Source of the DNA: CAYHIW01 sp964356745
GTDB taxonomy: Bacteria; Patescibacteriota; Microgenomatia; UBA1406; GWC2-37-13
DNA: 6,829 nt
Direction: 5' to 3'
NCBI GenBank assembly: GCA_964356745.1
Contig: CAYHIW010000042.1
Span: forward strand, 1 to 6,829
Each line of letters starts with the position of its first letter. The first letter of the stretch is position 1. The notes beneath the pieces were generated by a model that made no database searches, was not told the DNA's origin, and saw only the letters and a list, made by a program, of their open reading frames with translations. Shown here piece by piece: positions 4,958-6,829 of the stretch. Both the position numbers and the translations under genes were made by a program.

Positions 4958-6829
4958 ATGAGCCTTCGAACTCACTTACATAAACTTCACCCTAAACATC
5001 TTAAAAAACGCCATCAGAACGTGCTTGGTTGGGTTACGGGAATAGGCATCGCTTTTTTTATCTACTTTTTTATTTTCTTTCAACTTCCACTCCCCACACA
5101 ACTTAAAAACTATAATGCCGTACCACTCTCAACTCACATTCTTGATAGGAACGGGAAATCACTATACGAAATTTACAAAGACGAAAAAAGAACTCCGATA
5201 AAACTAAATACCGTACCCAAATATGTTTATCAGGCATCGATTGCAATCGAGGATAAAGATTTCTATAAGCATGGTGGGATTTCTATCTTTGGAGGAATCA
5301 TTCGCGCAGCAAAAGATATTATCATTACTCGATCCCTCCAGGGTGGTTCAACCATTACGCAACAATTGGTAAAAAGCGCACTGCTTACTCCCGAGCGAAC
5401 AATCAGAAGAAAAATCCGTGAAATTATTTTGGCAATATGGGCAGAGCAGATTTTTTCCAAAAATGAGATTCTTGAACTCTACTTAAATCAAGTTCCTTAT
5501 GGAGGAGCTGCTTATGGAATCGAAGAAGCATCTCGCGCTTTTTTTAGCAAACAGGCAAAACATTTAAAGATTGAGGAAGCAGCTTTTCTTGCGGGTTTAC
5601 CTCAAGCACCTTCACTTTATTCACCATACGTGAATCCTGATCTTGCTCTTCGAAGACGCAATGAAGTTCTCAAAAAAATGCGCGAACAAAACTACATCGA
5701 TCAAATTCAATATGAAAAAGCGCGATCAACCCCTCTTAAAGTTGACCCTCCCAAAACAACCATTAAAGCCCCTCACTTTGTTTTTTATATAAAGTCCGAG
5801 CTCGAGAAAGAGTTTGGAACCGAAACAGTTGAAGAGGGTGGTCTAAAAGTCACAACCACTCTGGATCTCGACATTCAGCAACAAGCTGAAAAAATATTAC
5901 GGGACGAACTGGATAAAGTTGCAAGTTTAAATGTAACAAACGGAGCTGTTCTGGTTACTCGACCTCCGACCGGAGAAGTATTATCAATGGTAGGATCGGT
6001 TGATTATTTTGCATCTCCCTCGGGCGCTTTTAATGTCACTACCGCACTCAGACAACCGGGATCATCCATTAAACCGTTAAACTACGCGGTTGGAATTGAT
6101 AGAAAACTGGTAACCGCAGCAAGTGTTTTTCTTGATGTTCCCACTTGTTTTCCTTCTCCTGGTAAAAAATATTGCCCGGTTAATTACGATGGGATATTTC
6201 ACGGAGCGGTAACACTCAGACAAGCTCTTGGAAACTCATTTAATATTCCTGCAGTTAAGATGCTCAAACTTAATACTGTCGAAGATTTTGTGGCCTCGTC
6301 TCCTGCATTTACCATCACTTCATTTACCGATCCTTCAAGATATGGACTTTCATTGACTCTTGGTGGAGGAGAAGTTCGAATGACCGAAATGGCACAAGCA
6401 TTTTCGGCTTTTGCTAACCGTGGTGTTGCAAAAAAGTTAAATAGCGTATTAAAAGTTGAGGATAAAACAGGAAAAGTTTTGTATGAATTCAAGGATCCTA
6501 ACTTTGTTCAGAATGTTCACCGCGCACTCCAACACCCCAACTCACTTGCGATTCAGGGGAAGAAAGCTATTTCAAGAGACACCTCATTTATTATCTCTCA
6601 TATTCTGTCTGATAACGGAGCTCGTTCACAGGCCTTTGGCTCTTCGTCATTTCTCGTGGTTCCCAAACACGAAGTTGCAGTTAAAACAGGAACGACCGAT
6701 GACAAGAAAGATAACTGGACTATTGGATATACTCCCAATTTCTTGACCGCGGTCTGGGTTGGAAATAATGATAATACACCGATGAATCCGTACCTCACGT
6801 CGGGTGTGACCGGTGCTGCGCCGATTTGG
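4958..6829 (+). CDS. Class A penicillin-binding protein (3' end outside window)
   Basis: Bifunctional peptidoglycan synthase of the PBP1A/PonA family: it polymerises lipid II into glycan strands and cross-links the peptides outside the membrane. The 624 visible residues stay in frame to the last base. A basic cytoplasmic tail (1-22) is followed by one membrane anchor (about 23-43). Glycosyltransferase family 51 motifs follow: EDKDF with catalytic Glu98, GGSTITQQ at 129-136, and the RRKIREI and KNEILELYLN helices. The transpeptidase has its nucleophile in SSIK (Ser369, Lys372), SFN at 427-429 and KTGT at 576-579, so all catalytic motifs are present. The end of the transpeptidase and any C-terminal extension are missing. 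Two cysteines, C397 and C406, flank a short loop between SSIK and SFN and could form a disulfide outside the cell. No Shine-Dalgarno precedes the ATG. The gene follows the small membrane-protein gene after 30 bp. I give no symbol because PBP1A, PBP1B and PonA types cannot be separated here. Confidence 0.95.
   Translation, partial: MSLRTHLHKLHPKHLKKRHQNVLGWVTGIGIAFFIYFFIFFQLPLPTQLKNYNAVPLSTHILDRNGKSLYEIYKDEKRTPIKLNTVPKYVYQASIAIEDKDFYKHGGISIFGGIIRAAKDIIITRSLQGGSTITQQLVKSALLTPERTIRRKIREIILAIWAEQIFSKNEILELYLNQVPYGGAAYGIEEASRAFFSKQAKHLKIEEAAFLAGLPQAPSLYSPYVNPDLALRRRNEVLKKMREQNYIDQIQYEKARSTPLKVDPPKTTIKAPHFVFYIKSELEKEFGTETVEEGGLKVTTTLDLDIQQQAEKILRDELDKVASLNVTNGAVLVTRPPTGEVLSMVGSVDYFASPSGAFNVTTALRQPGSSIKPLNYAVGIDRKLVTAASVFLDVPTCFPSPGKKYCPVNYDGIFHGAVTLRQALGNSFNIPAVKMLKLNTVEDFVASSPAFTITSFTDPSRYGLSLTLGGGEVRMTEMAQAFSAFANRGVAKKLNSVLKVEDKTGKVLYEFKDPNFVQNVHRALQHPNSLAIQGKKAISRDTSFIISHILSDNGARSQAFGSSSFLVVPKHEVAVKTGTTDDKKDNWTIGYTPNFLTAVWVGNNDNTPMNPYLTSGVTGAAPIW

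Noticed and set aside
4941..4958. Five-codon mini-ORF (MLQLK) ending in TAATG on the PBP start codon
   Set aside because: Its ATG lies inside the TATAAT box and would not be transcribed from that promoter; it has no ribosome-binding site. Probably chance.
5263..5460. Minus-strand open frame within the PBP gene, and similar ones at 6199-6492 and 6598-6798
   Set aside because: All lie antisense to strongly conserved PBP motifs and show no plausible protein features.
81..6829. Alternative genetic code (UGA as Gly), as in some Patescibacteria
   Set aside because: All genes read through with the standard code, with TAA stops and normal family lengths; no in-frame TGA is needed.

Overview
The window looks like chromosomal DNA from an uncultivated bacterium of the Candidate Phyla Radiation (Patescibacteria), probably the Microgenomates side. 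That assignment is an inference from the compact layout, the moderately AT-rich genes without Shine-Dalgarno sequences, and the style of the class A penicillin-binding protein (PBP). No rRNA or other taxonomic marker is present to prove it. The standard genetic code fits: every complete gene ends in TAA and no internal TGA has to be read through. A run of ten Ns shows that this is a scaffold, probably metagenomic.

Left part, minus strand (81-4575): a housekeeping cluster read right to left, rpsO (ribosomal protein S15), pnp (polynucleotide phosphorylase) and ftsK (DNA translocase). rpsO and pnp overlap by one base (TAATG). pnp and ftsK are 39 bp apart, and a second promoter candidate lies in that gap. 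The N run splits pnp into two apparent reading frames. Protein alignment from memory shows one intact gene whose gap size is an assembly placeholder. The ftsK product has all its motor motifs, but its C-terminal DNA-reading gamma domain stops after about 19 residues and is replaced by an unrelated glycine-rich tail. Beyond it lie 80 bp of about 10% G+C with no gene.

Right part, plus strand (4628-6829): a divergently read pair, a 99-residue four-helix membrane protein of unknown function, then a class A PBP (peptidoglycan glycosyltransferase/transpeptidase) that runs off the right edge. The 52 bp between the ATG codons of rpsO and the membrane gene hold a near-consensus sigma70-type promoter for rpsO and possibly an overlapping weak one for the other direction.

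The genes serve core functions: translation (S15), RNA decay (PNPase), chromosome segregation at division (FtsK) and wall synthesis (PBP). I found no defence system, mobile element, CRISPR array or RNA gene. The points most worth checking are the FtsK C-terminus, the -10 boxes placed so close to start codons that transcripts would be leaderless or nearly so, and a perfect 15-nt palindrome just before the PBP -10 box.
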